From assembly GCA_963765875.1 (NCBI GenBank), contig CAVXYK010000026.1, positions 1 to 64,000 of the forward strand: a stretch of 64,000 nt of DNA, written 5' to 3'. The notes under the pieces are model-generated. The model saw only the letters and a program-made list of their open reading frames with translations, had not been told where the DNA came from and searched no databases. This stretch comes from JAWKOK01 sp963765875 (GTDB lineage: Bacteria > Chloroflexota > Anaerolineae > Caldilineales > Caldilineaceae). The translations under genes and the position numbers were made by a program. Below, piece after piece: positions 1-10,196 of this stretch; position 1 is the stretch's first letter; every line of letters begins with the position of its first letter.

Positions 1-81
1 AGCACAGCGCCGCCGCCGTCGGTAGACTGAGCGACTGAACGCTCCAGATGCGGGCGAGCAGACCGGGCGGGTGGCCGGCCG

Positions 82-2359
82 TTACGCCAGGCCTGTTAGT
101 CTGCCCAAGACCGAGTCACCGATCCCAGAGTATGCATCATCGAATACCTGCGCTTCAGACCACGACAGATCCATGTCGTTGGTCGACTGCACTGCGTGCG
201 GATAGACTGGAATGCTTGCCCCCGCCTTGACGTAGAGCGGCATCCGTTCCATGGGCATCGCTACCTGCTTAAGCCAGCGTTCTCCCGTCAACGTTCGCCG
301 GTCCAGAAATCGATCCATTCTCCCTCGGGCAGATAGATGTCGCGCACGCCGCTCTGCGTTCATCACCGGCGCGACCAAGAAACTGTCGCCGAAGTAGTAC
401 TGGTCGTCGATCTGCCAGCAGGTCGGGTCGTCGCCGTGATGGAAGACCAGCGCGCGCAACACCGGCAGCCCCGTCTCGACCGCAACCTTGCCCTGCTCCA
501 GGAGGTACGGGATCAGGGCGTAGCGCAGCTTCCACCACTTGCGCACGGCATCGGCCACAGCCGGATACTCGTACGGCTCACGCGGCGAGGTGCCGTGATA
601 GCGTATGTGCGAGGTGAAGACGCCGGCCTGGGTCCAGCGCAGGTAGAGGTCGTCGGACGGCCACGAATTCATGAAGTTGGGCAGGCCGTGGAAGCCGGGC
701 ACGTCGTGGCTCCAGAAGGCGAAGCCGGACAGGCCCAGATGCAGTCCGCCGCGGATGGAACCGGCCAGGCCGTCCCACGAACAGGCGGCGTCGCCGCCCC
801 AGTGCAACGGGTAGCGCTGGCAGCCGGCCCAGCCCGCCCGCGCCCAGATGATGCCGTCGCCGGTGATCTGCTCGGTGATCTCGAAGGCGGCCTTCTGGTA
901 GAGCAGGGCGTAGAGGTTGTGCAGTTTGTCGGCCGGCATCCCGAAATAGTCGGCCTCCGGATCGACCTTCTCGCCGAAGTCGGTCTTGATGGCCGCCACG
1001 CCCATGGTCAGCAGCCCGGTCAGCAGGCCCTGATACCAGGCCACCGCTTCCGGGTTGGAGAAGTCGATCTGGCCCTGGATATCGTGGGCATCGAAGCTGG
1101 AATCCGGCAGATCGTCCTGCCCTTTGCGCGGGGCCAGATAACGGCGCTTCTCGGCCAGTTCCAGCAGCTTGTTGCCCTCGCCGATGTTGGGCGTCTGCCA
1201 CAGCGTGATGCGGTAGCCATCCGTCCCGCATCTCCTTGATGAAGCCGGCCGGGTCGGGGAAGCGCTCCTTGCTGAACTCCCATTCGCAGACCCAATCCTT
1301 GGCAAACCAGCCGGTGTCCAGGTGAATCACATCGCAGGGGAAGTCGCCCTCGCGCAGCTTGCGCCCCACCTCGCGCGCCTCATCTGCCGAGAAGTAGGTC
1401 ATGCGGCTCATCCACGTGCCGTAGCTCCAGAGCGGCAGGGTCGTGGGGAAGCCGGTGACACGGCGGTAGTTGTAGAGCACGCGCTCGACCGAGCCGCCGC
1501 CGATCACGAAGAGGTCCAGTACCGGCTCTTCGATCAACCCCTGGGCGGCCCGCGTCGAGATGTCGGCCAGCGACAGGCGCACGTGACACGACGTATGCAT
1601 AAAGAGGCCGTAGGGGCGGCTGGAGACGTAGAAGGGGATGCTTTTGTAGGCGCGCCGGCTGTTGACGCCCAGCGCATCGGTGTTCTCCAGCGTCACCGTT
1701 TGGCCGGAGAGGTCAAGCTTGGCAAAACGTTCGCCCGTGCCTGCGAATTTCTCCTGCGCGTCCGCGTGGAACGAGTAGAGCGAGCGGTAGGGTTCGCCGT
1801 CCCGCTCGACGAAGGCCAGGGCCATGGACTCCATTTTGGCCGGGACGAACTGGTCGTAGGCGTCAACGGCACAGCGGTCTTGCCGTCGGGGTAGAGCGTG
1901 GCGTCGAAGGTCTCCTCCGGCGGCGGCAGTTGGTCGCTCCAGAACTGGATATCCGGCTCGCTGGTGTCCACCGTCATGCGCATGAGGCCGTCCTGTCACG
2001 GATGGTCCAGCCGGTATTCGCTTGCTCTCTGCCGACAGCGGCTTGACCGCCAGCGACTCGTGATAGCTCCAGCATGGGACTCTCGTCCATGAAACGTCAT
2101 CGCCCGCAAAGTCGATGGAGAGCCGGACGATGCTGTCGCCGTAGGCGCGTACCCGCAGCCGGTAGTCACGCTTCGGGATGTCCGGATCGACCATCACTAT
2201 CAGCCCCGGCCTCTGCGCTTGAAAGGGGATACTGAGCGTGACATCGCTACGCACTTGCTGGGCCGCGGTGGGACGGCAGGCCCGCCAGACAATGTCGTCT
2301 TCGTGGTCGGGCGAGGCCAGGTCCAGCATATCGACTAGGAAATCGTTAGCCTGTTTCAT
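82..2359 (-). CDS. GH31 alpha-glycosidase, alpha-xylosidase YicI-like (frameshifted)
   Basis: Retaining alpha-glycosidase of glycoside hydrolase family 31, probably cytoplasmic (no signal peptide), releasing alpha-linked xylose or glucose from oligosaccharides. No single frame covers it. Going downstream, the family text switches frame near 1985, 1865 and 1220, and a short block near 345-300 is again out of frame. Repaired length is about 760 codons, against 772 in E. coli YicI. Visible motifs are the nucleophile block KTDFGE (about 975-990), the HWGGD acid/base block (about 790-804), RGGL and LSGFAFWSHD. I start at 2359 because GGAG lies 8 nt upstream; the in-frame ATG at 2371 has no such site. 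The C-terminus may run on in another frame past the left edge. Repair by scattered indels suggests assembly error rather than a true pseudogene. The substrate (xyloside or glucoside) is not certain. Confidence 0.85.
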
Positions 2360-2556
2360 CGGGAACTCCATCGTTGCTGGTGCGTATTCGGTTATTGGAA
2401 CGCTTCAGTTCCTGGTCTCTGGATGTTTGGCCAGCAGGCTGTCGGAGAGAAAGCCGATAGAACGCGGATTCGCGGATTGGGCTGATTTCCGCGGATAGAA
2501 GCGGAAAAATCCGTGCTGATTCGCCTTTTCCGTGTAGTCCGCGTTCCATTTCATTT

Positions 2557-2691
2557 GGGTGTGTTGGCGCTGTGCGCCCCGAGACCCTCCGGGAGGGGTG
2601 CCACGCAGCACCAGTTTGCCGTCATCATCCTCCCGGAGGAATCCTTCAACCGATTTTGTTTGCGCAGCAGGCGCACAGCACCAACACACCC
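2557..2691. repeat. Intergenic inverted-repeat element with CCTCCGGGAGG core
   Basis: Arms at 2557-2578 and 2670-2691 match in inverted orientation at 21 of 22 positions (gggtgtgttggYgctgtgcg...). Inside are two copies of the CCTCC[C/G]GGAGG palindrome at 2586-2596 and 2629-2639. It fills most of the 350-bp gap between the aldolase and the GH31 gene; no gene is seen in that gap. A related CCTCCGGGAGG inverted repeat recurs at 61892-61992. Confidence 0.65.
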
Positions 2692-2715
2692 ATTTCATTT
2701 CACTCCGACAAGCTG

Positions 2716-3450
2716 CTAGCGGGATCGTCTACTCCTCATCCCACGTATAGCTTCTTCCAACGAACTATACATCCCATCAGCGCCCATGAAGGGCACGTTG
2801 CGTCCAGTCATGACATTGTCCATCTCCCTGACATCCTTGCGAGAGAGTTCCTTGATGTCGCCCAGTTGCAGCGCCTGCAAAATGTGCAGCGAGGTCATCT
2901 CCAGCAATTCAGTGTTCATCATGGTCCATTCGATGTCGAGTCGACTCATGATGACCAGGCCATGGTTCTCCATGAGAAATGCGTTGTACTTCTGGAGGTA
3001 GGGTAGAAAATTGTCGGCCAACTTCTGGGTCAGCGGTTCGGCGTAGGGTACGACCGGCACCGGCCCTACCTCAGTGATAGTCTCTGGGAAGAGCGGACGC
3101 ATCAACCAGTTCTTACCCTTGGTGATGGCAAAAGCGTTGGTGTAGGGCGGATGGCAATGGACGACCGACTGGATGTCCGGGCGCTCGCGGAAGAAGTTGA
3201 CGTACATGGGTGTTTCGCCCGTGGGCCGTTGTTCGCCCTCGATCTTGCTGCCGTCCATGCGAATGAAGACAACATCAGCGGGTGTGATGTCTCCCTTGTT
3301 CATCTGTGTCGGCGTGATGAGTATGACGTCATCATCCAGCTTCCATGCTGCGTTGCCGCCATAGCCGGTCACAAAGCGCGCGGCGGCAAGTTTGTGACAG
3401 ACGCCGATGAAAGTTTCGATCTGGCCGGCGTATTTCTCATACAAATTCAT
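2716..3450 (-). CDS. Class II aldolase/adducin family protein (fuculose/rhamnulose-1-phosphate aldolase type)
   Basis: Zinc-dependent class II aldolase, 244 residues, the usual length for L-fuculose-1-phosphate or L-rhamnulose-1-phosphate aldolases that split deoxyhexulose phosphates into DHAP and lactaldehyde. Zinc ligands fit His98 and His100 in HCHPP and His163 in ENHG; the acidic residue Glu79 (TGET) fits the catalytic position; GGNAA near residue 31 is the phosphate-loop region. The gene is intact, with a GGAG-type ribosome site (tggag) 9 nt before the start. It lies upstream of the GH31 gene on the same strand, which suggests sugar breakdown. Related family members act as epimerases or decarboxylases, so the exact substrate is open. 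Confidence 0.85.
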   Translation of the reverse strand: MNLYEKYAGQIETFIGVCHKLAAARFVTGYGGNAAWKLDDDVILITPTQMNKGDITPADVVFIRMDGSKIEGEQRPTGETPMYVNFFRERPDIQSVVHCHPPYTNAFAITKGKNWLMRPLFPETITEVGPVPVVPYAEPLTQKLADNFLPYLQKYNAFLMENHGLVIMSRLDIEWTMMNTELLEMTSLHILQALQLGDIKELSRKDVREMDNVMTGRNVPFMGADGMYSSLEEAIRGMRSRRSR

Positions 3451-3561
3451 TTGGTTGCTCCACTATGCAATGTTGATGCGATGGTGATTCGATATTCTTC
3501 CATCGCGTACAGTTTAGCCGCAATTGCCTTACCAAGAAAGGTCATCGAAAGGCCAAGGTTC

Positions 3562-5912
3562 TCACGGAACCAACGGCCAGAAGATTGGCAGGACGACGAG
3601 CACCACAAACAATACCATCAGCGTCAAAGGGAGCCCCACTCGAATATAGTCCGTGAAGCGGTAACCGCCCGGGCCCATGGTCAATACGTTGGCCGGATGC
3701 GCCACAGGGCTGAGGAAGCTGGCAGATGCAGATACGGCCACGGTCATCATCAGCGCATAGGGAGACAGGCCGAGGTCAGCGGCTGTGTTCATCGCGATGG
3801 GCGCCAGCAGGACGGCCACCGCGGCAGTCGGCATGACTTGAGCCCCCAGCGCAGCCATGATGAAGAGTGCAGCCACGACCGCCCTAGGCCCCAGGCCGCC
3901 CACCACCGAGACCATGCCTTCGGCCAGGAACTGGGCTGCACCGCTCTGTTGCATGGCAATGCCCAGTGGCAACATGCCGGCAATCAGGAAGACGGCCTTC
4001 CACTCGATATACCGGTAGGCTTCGTCCATGGTCAAGCAATTGGTCAATACCACCAGCGTGGCCCCGATTACCGCAGCAATGTAGATGGGCAACCAGCCCA
4101 CAATCACAGAGAGCAGAACACCGCCCATGATCAGCAGAGCGATGGGGGCCTTGTTGAGGCGAGGCGTCTCCTGAGCAACATCTGACAACACCAAGAAGTC
4201 CGGCTCACTACCCAGTACACTGGCCTTCTCGCGTCGGCCATAAAGCAGCAACACATCACCGAATCGAAGCGCCATGTCGCGCAGATCGTCGTGATAGGCC
4301 TGTCCTTCTCGCCAGATGGCGACCACATTGAGGCCATACTTTTCGCGAAAATTCAGTTGCCGCAGGGTTCTACCCGTCAATGTTGTGTAGGGCGATAGCG
4401 TAGCCTCGACCAAGCCGATCTGATCTGATTCCAGATCAGGCAGTTCGATCTTGTCCCCTGGGTCAACCTCCAGGTTCTGCAGACCATGAAGCGTGAGCAG
4501 ATCCTCCCGACGGCCTTCGACTAGCAGCGTATCGCCCACTCTCAATTGAGCGTCGGGTGCAGGGGCCAACTCTGTGTTGTCCTGGCGAACGATGCCCACC
4601 ACGCTGAGGCCAAAGGCGTCGCCCAGCCGACTTTCAGCCAGCGTCTTGCCCGCCAGAGAAGAATTGTGGGGGATGTGGACGACCAGCAAGCGTTCGTTGA
4701 GGCCATAGACCTCTGCCACGCCAGTCTCAGAGACCAAGAGGTTGGGATCTTCACGCAGGGCGCCGATCTGAAGATGCGAGCCTTGGACAAGCAGGGTATT
4801 CTCCAGCGTCAGCGGAATATGCTGCAAATTGGTGCGCCGACTGACGCCATCGACCCAGATGGCCAGAACCGTCACGCCGAAGGTGCGCCGGAAGTCGACC
4901 TGAGCCAAAGTCTGTCCTAGAAAGGGCGAATGGGGCGACAACGCGATCTCAGCCAGTTCGATCTCATTGGAGACAAGATTCTCAACAGTCACCTTATCAT
5001 TTTCGACAACCAATTGTTGCCCTTCCCTCAACTCGGCCAGTCGATCCAGCCGCCCAGTCACCAATCAGGCGATCACCGTCCCGAAGGAGCGAGGTGGGCT
5101 CAGGCATCAACTCGGTCTTGCCATTGCGAATGATGCCGACGACATTCAGCCCCAGGATCGACCCGAATCGACTCTCGGCCAGGGTCTTTCCCGCCAATGC
5201 CGAATCATCGGGCAGACGCACCACGGAGACACTCGTGCCCAGCGTGTATGCTTGCTCCAAGCTAGACTGAGGATCACTGACGAACTCCTCGGCAGGATCA
5301 CGTACCGGCAGCATGTGGCGACCGACTAACGCCATAAAGGCGATGCCTGCCGCCATCACGGCCAAGCCAACAGGGCGTGAAATCGAAGAGACTGAATGGA
5401 GGAAGGCCATACTCGACCAGGGCATCGCTTACGAGGATATTGGGAGGCGTCCCGATCAGCGTTGTCAGGCCTCCGAGCAGCGTCGCGAAGGCAAGAGGCA
5501 TCAGGAGCTTGGACGGCGGCGTCTTGGTACGCCGGGAAATACTCATGACCACCGGCAATAGCAGGGCCGCGACACCGACGTTGTTCATGAACGCCGATAG
5601 CACGCCGGCTGTCACCATGATCACCACGAGGAGACGCACCTCCCCTTCGCCGGACCAACGCAGGATATACTGCCCTACCACATTGGCCACGCCGGTTTTC
5701 GCAAGACTACCGCTGAGGATGAAGATCGCCCAGACCGTGACCACAGCCGGGTTGCTGAAACCCGAGAGCGCCTGCGTCGGCGTGACCAGCCCGGTCACAG
5801 CCAGGCTTCCAAGCACCATCAGCGCGACGACATCAACACGCAGGCGCTCGGTCACGAAGAGCACGACAGCGGCTAGCAGGATGAGCAGGACCAGGGCAAT
5901 CTCGAAGGTCAT
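3562..5912 (-). CDS. SLC13/DASS family anion permease with four RCK_C (TrkA-C) domains (frameshifted)
   Basis: Inner-membrane sodium/anion symporter of the divalent anion family (dicarboxylates or sulfate). The N-terminal half reads from 5912 to about 5400 (several membrane helices, then NNVGVAALLLP and TPPNILVSD, the family's substrate-site signature). It then shifts frame near 5400 and again near 5060 and continues to 3562, about 780 codons in all. The cytoplasmic loop carries four RCK_C repeats, each with the pattern SxLxGKTLxE..G..VVGI....GDxLLV (first near 5150-5270, last near 4240-4400). The second membrane half ends with VAHPANVLTMGPGGY, the mirror of the first signature. Two RCK_C domains are common in this family; four is the larger form. 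Both shifts fall inside conserved text, so the gene was probably intact in the organism. Confidence 0.85.
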
Positions 5913-6010
5913 GGCATCGCCTCTGTTTTCACGCGCGACTCAACTCCAAAAACGAAAATCAACCATAGAATCGACGATGCGGCAAATAGGCTTTTTGCAG
6001 CAGCACGATT

Positions 6011-7040
6011 CTATCGAAATGCGGCCGAGATGTCTTGTTCAGCGAAGAGTGGATCGTCCTCGAACAGAAAACAACGGGTGATGCGGTGTTCGTCGGTTCG
6101 GAAGAGATCCGGCGGCGTATCCCAGCACTTATCCATCACGGCTGGACAGCGGTCGGCGAACTTGCAGCCGGACGAAACCGGAGCGGCAGCGACTCATCCA
6201 ACGTAGCGATGCCCTCGCCCTCTTCTTCCTCCCGTTCCCAATCGCGCACCGCCCGCATCTGCGGGAATCGATTCAACCAGGAGTTGAGTGTACGGATGCT
6301 TGGGCGCGATGATCACCTCTTCGACCGAACCGGCCTCGACCACGGCCCCGCGGTACATGACAATGATGTTTTCGCAGATCTGGTAGGCAGTGGTCAGGTC
6401 ATGGGTGACGTAGAGGATGGAGATGCCGAAGTCCCGGTTGAGCGAACGCAGGCTCTCCAAAATGGTGGCCCGCAACGAGGCGTCGACCATGGAGACCGGT
6501 TCGTCGGCCAGGATGACACGCGGTTTGAGCAGCAGGGCACGCGCCACCATCATGCGCTGGCGCTGGCCACCGCTCAACTGGTGGGGATAGCGGCCCAGAT
6601 ATCTCTTCAGGACGCAGGCCAACCGTCTCCAGCGCCTCTTCGATCAATGCCTGCGCCTCTTCGTCAGAGTCGGCCAGGTCGAACTTTTTCACCGCCACAT
6701 AGAGCAGGTGATCAGCCTTGTAGAAGGGATTGTAGACGCCAAACGGATCCTGGTAGATGGGCTGTACATCGAGCAGAAACTGCTTGCGCTCCGCCTTGCT
6801 CAGCTTGGTAGAATCGGTCCCATTGTAGTAGACGACGCCCTTGGTCGGCTTGGAGACGCCCATGAGCAGGCGCGATAGGGTCGTCTTGCCGCTGCCGCTC
6901 TCGCCGGCCAGCGCCGTGATGGTCGGACTGTCGTCGGGAATGGAGAAAGTAACATCCTCAACGGCCACAGTGCGTGCGCTTGCTGAAGCGGCCGCCGCCG
7001 AAAATTTTCGATACATTCGAAGTTCCAGGATCGCGCTCAC
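6011..7040 (-). CDS. ABC transporter ATP-binding protein, OppF/DppF type (frameshifted)
   Basis: Second ATPase of the peptide/oligosaccharide importer encoded at 6.0-12.0 kb. Walker A is GESGSGKTTLS, the signature motif is LSGGQRQRMMVARAL, Walker B is VILADEPVSMVD, and the H-loop is THDL. The frame shifts near 6615, just before the signature motif, and again near 6240. Beyond the apparent stop at 6194 the third frame continues as a Cys-containing oligopeptide-transporter tail (CKFADRCPAVMDKC), ending at a stop at 6011, which gives the normal C-terminus of this family. The start is GTG at 7040, overlapping the TGA of the upstream ATPase by 4 bp (GTGA), a typical coupled junction. Cytoplasmic, peripheral to the permeases. 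Confidence 0.88.
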
Positions 7041-8087
7041 GCCTCAACCTCCGGTTCAGGGTCCGGCAGCGTTTCTTCTGCCAGATCGGGTTCTTTGTAG
7101 AGATGACACGCGACCAGCCTGCCGTCGTCCGTCACGGCATATTCGGGATCGAGCGTGCGTGCAATGGGGCATCACCGATGGGCAGCGGGGTGCAAAGAGA
7201 CAACCCGGCGGCAGGTCGATCAGTCGGGGCGGCATGCCGGGGATGCCGACGAGCCGTTCCTTCTTCTCGTCCAGCGTGGGCACGCTCTCCAGCAACAGCT
7301 TGGAGTAAGGATGCAGGGGTTCCTGAACGATCTGTGCAACCGGCGATAATTCGACCATCTTGCCGGCGTACATGACGCCCACCTTGTCGGCGAACTGGGC
7401 AATGAGGCCCATGTCGTGCCCGACAAGGATGACCGAAGCGCCGGTCTCCTTCTGCAAGCGGCCCAGAGTCGTCATCACCTGGCGCTGAACCACCACGTCC
7501 AGGGCGCTGGTCGGCTCGTCGGCGATGATCAGCTTGGGCTGCAATGACGTGGCTGTCGCCATGCCGACACGCTGCTTCATACCGCCACTCAACTCATGCG
7601 GATACAGACGCGCCACACTTGGATCCAGGCCGACATGTTCCAGCAGGTGATGCACCTGACTGCGGAACTCGTTCTTGGTCTTCTCGTAGCCGTGATCCTG
7701 CCAGCCGTCGATGATCTGGTTTTCGATGCGCATGACCGGGTTGAGTGCGTTCATGGCCGACTGGGTCACCAAGGCCACGTCATCCAGGCGCGCCAGACGC
7801 ATCTCCTCCTCGTCCAACTTCAGGAGGTCCACACCATCAAGAATCACTTCACCCTGGGCGATGAGAGCCGGTGGTCTGAGCAGGCGCATGATGGCTAGCG
7901 CCAACGTCGTCTTGCCGCAGCCGGACTCGCCCACAAGGGCCAGACGTTCACCTCGTTCCAGCGTCAGGCTAACGCCGCTGACCGCCTTGACCATGCCGTC
8001 AGCGGTTGCGTAGTAGACGTGCAGATCATTGATCTGCAGGACTGCTCCAGATGTATTCTCAGCGAAAGTCTGCTGCAGCTTTGCCAT
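7037..8087 (-). CDS. ABC transporter ATP-binding protein, OppD/DppD type (one frameshift near the 3' end)
   Basis: First ATPase of the importer. Walker A GESGCGKTTLA (about residues 55-65), signature LSGGMKQRVGMA, Walker B LIIADEPTSALD, H-loop GHDMG, then the OppD tail with CLFAPRCP. The uninterrupted frame stops at 7056 in unlikely text. Shifting frame near 7160 gives LDPEYAVTDDGRLVACHL and an acidic tail ending at TGA 7037-7039, which overlaps the GTG start of the next ATPase. The start ATG overlaps the stop of the permease gene upstream (TAATG). Both junctions support the repaired reading and one polycistronic message. Confidence 0.9.
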
Positions 8088-9016
8088 TAGACGCGTTTCC
8101 TAAGACGTGGATTGGCCCATTCGTCCAGCCCTTGCGAGATGAGGAAGAGGCCAACAAAGAGGAGAATGATGATGACAATGGGCGGCGACCACCACCACCA
8201 CCAGCCGTTAAGAAGCGATGCGTACCAGATATTCCAGTAGATGGTCATGCCCAACGTGTTGGACTCGAACGCACCCAGGCCTAGGGCTTCCAGACCAATG
8301 GAAGCGAGAATAGCGGCGGAAACGGTGGTGATGAAGACGGCCACGATATAGGGCATCAGATTGGGCATCATCTCTTTGACGATGATCTCAGGACCGCTCA
8401 TACCGCTGAACTTGGCCAATTCCACATAGGATTGTTGGCGGATGACCAGCACCTGGGAGCGTATCACGCGAGCGGGTCCTAACCAGGCAAGCAATGCAAT
8501 AATCAACGCCATCATCGTGACGGACATGGTGCCGGGAACCGAGATGGCGATGATGACCAGCACAAGCAGGGCCGGCACAGTACGCAAGACGTCGACGGTC
8601 GAACGAGCAAACAGATCGAAGACGCCGCCGTAATAGCCCGCGAAAAATGCGACTATCGTGCCGAAAGCGACGCCGATAGCGCCGGCTATCAGGCCGATGC
8701 GGATGGTTTGTGGCGTACCTTCCACCATGACAGCCAGGATGTCCTTACCCAGCCGGTCCGTACCGAGCCAGTGTTCGGCTGAGGGTTCCTGACTGGGCCT
8801 GTAGGCGAGAGGTCTGGCGTCTTCAGGATCGGTTACGATGGACCCAATTATCACGAAAATCACGATAAGCGACAGAAGAATCAACCCGAAGACCAGTGTC
8901 TGATTGCGCCGCATATAGAGACCCAGGTCCCGCAACCTGTTGGTCTTGGGCGCCGGTTCTGGCTCTGGATTTAGCGCTGGGCTACTGGATTGACCTGTGA
9001 GCTCTAAGTCTGCCAC
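8087..9016 (-). CDS. ABC transporter permease, OppC/DppC type
   Basis: Integral membrane subunit of the importer, 309 residues. It has a cytoplasmic N-terminal tail, a first membrane helix at about residues 38-60 preceded by RRNQTLVFG, a periplasm-facing segment with HWLGTDRLGKDILA (the OppC family signature) and a further five helices. The EAA loop reads ...GMSGPEIIVKEMMPNLMP. The start is GTG with AGGAG upstream, 1 nt after the stop of the partner permease. No disruption is seen. A run of tryptophans (NGWWWWWSPP) in the last periplasmic loop is normal for Chloroflexota members, from memory, but cannot be checked here. Confidence 0.93.
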   Translation of the reverse strand: MADLELTGQSSSPALNPEPEPAPKTNRLRDLGLYMRRNQTLVFGLILLSLIVIFVIIGSIVTDPEDARPLAYRPSQEPSAEHWLGTDRLGKDILAVMVEGTPQTIRIGLIAGAIGVAFGTIVAFFAGYYGGVFDLFARSTVDVLRTVPALLVLVIIAISVPGTMSVTMMALIIALLAWLGPARVIRSQVLVIRQQSYVELAKFSGMSGPEIIVKEMMPNLMPYIVAVFITTVSAAILASIGLEALGLGAFESNTLGMTIYWNIWYASLLNGWWWWWSPPIVIIILLFVGLFLISQGLDEWANPRLRKRV

Positions 9017-9017
9017 G

Positions 9018-10025
9018 TTACTCTCTCCTGTAGCTGATGCGCGGATCTAACAGTGGATAGAGAAGATCGATGACCAGCATCGTGAATGCGACGGAGACAA
9101 TCACCAGGAAGACCACGCCCTGGATGACGAACCAATCGTAGCCGCGCACCGCGTCCAGCAAGACGGAACCGACGCCCGGGTAGCTGAAGACGACCTCGAC
9201 CAGGATGGCGCCGGCGATGATGGTGCCCAAAGAGAGGGCCAGTCCCGTGAATTGCGGCAGGATGGCATTACGCATGGCATAGCGATAGAAGATACGTTGA
9301 TCTTTTAGCCCCTTTGCCTGAGCCTGCAACATGTAGTCCTCGCCCTGAATGGTCACCATCATCGAACGCATACCCATGGCCCAGAAGCCTATCTGGGCTA
9401 AAACGATAGCGAGCGCCGGAAGGACCGAATGGTGCAGAACGTCCAGCGCGAAGTCGAGACTCAACTCCGGCACACGTACGGCGCTGTAGCCGCCAAAAAG
9501 CGGAAAGATCGGTATTTTGAAGGCGAAGATGTATAGCAGCACGATACCCATCAGATAGAAGGGTACGGCGGAGAAAGTGAAGAATGCCGGGAAGATGACG
9601 CGCAAGAAATAGGGCGCCTTGCCCCACGCCATCATAGCCCCGATGATGGTGCCGATGGTGAAACTGATCAGCGTGGCCATAAAGAGCAGACCAACAGTCC
9701 AGGGGATGGCCCTCCTGAGAATGGAGAGGACCGTCGCAGGGTAGTCGGTGATGGAGACACCCAGATCGAGGCGCAACATGTCGCCCAGATAGGTCAGATA
9801 TTGCCGCCAAAGCGGTTGGTCCAGGCCGAACTTCTTGCTGTAAGCCTCGACCATTGCGTCCGCCTCTGCGCCGGATATGGTTGCACCCTGGGTTTGGAGT
9901 GTCAGTATTTTCTGGAGAACAGGGTCTTGGCCGGACAGGCGAGGGAAAAAGAAATTCATCGTCGCCGCCAGAAAGACGATGACGAAGAACTGAAGCACTC
10001 GTTTGTAGAAATAGTCAAATGTCAT
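9018..10025 (-). CDS. ABC transporter permease, OppB/DppB type
   Basis: First integral membrane subunit of the importer, 335 residues, six predicted helices. The N-terminal helix (YFYKRVLQFFVIVFLAATMNFF) and the long extracytoplasmic segment with FGLDQPLWRQYLTYLGDMLRLDLGVS are typical of OppB. The EAA loop is AQAKGLKDQRIFYRYAMRNAILP. It is intact and starts at ATG 10025. Between it and the upstream substrate-binding gene lies a 170-bp spacer with a perfect hairpin (10147-10175), which could let the binding protein be expressed at a higher level than the membrane complex. Confidence 0.93.
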   Translation of the reverse strand: MTFDYFYKRVLQFFVIVFLAATMNFFFPRLSGQDPVLQKILTLQTQGATISGAEADAMVEAYSKKFGLDQPLWRQYLTYLGDMLRLDLGVSITDYPATVLSILRRAIPWTVGLLFMATLISFTIGTIIGAMMAWGKAPYFLRVIFPAFFTFSAVPFYLMGIVLLYIFAFKIPIFPLFGGYSAVRVPELSLDFALDVLHHSVLPALAIVLAQIGFWAMGMRSMMVTIQGEDYMLQAQAKGLKDQRIFYRYAMRNAILPQFTGLALSLGTIIAGAILVEVVFSYPGVGSVLLDAVRGYDWFVIQGVVFLVIVSVAFTMLVIDLLYPLLDPRISYRRE

Positions 10026-10146
10026 AGGTGAACAACGATCCTCCGCTGAAGATGGAACGCGGATGATGCAGCGAAATTCCGCTGATGATTGCAGACAAAC
10101 AGGTCATCTGTCCTGCAGTAGGACAGGCTGTGCAGGGACAGACTGT

Positions 10147-10175
10147 GTAGGGACAGGTCTGAGACCTGTCCCTAC
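10147..10175. repeat. Perfect 13-bp hairpin between binding-protein and permease genes
   Basis: gtagggacaggtc at 10147-10159 pairs exactly with 10163-10175 across a 3-nt loop, with degenerate copies of acaggtc/tgtcc just upstream (10096-10145). There is no T-run, so it is not a classic terminator. It may stabilise or attenuate the mRNA between the binding-protein gene and the permease genes, or be a copy of a dispersed palindrome. Confidence 0.6.
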
Positions 10176-10196
10176 GATTGCGACGAACCGATAATC

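Noticed and set aside
337..1239. 300-codon plus-strand open frame opposite the GH31 gene
   Set aside because: It is the antisense of conserved GH31 sequence and has no family features; GC-rich third positions create such shadows.
2557..2691. Inverted repeat considered as an insertion sequence end
   Set aside because: The interior is only about 90 bp with no transposase frame and no evident target duplication.
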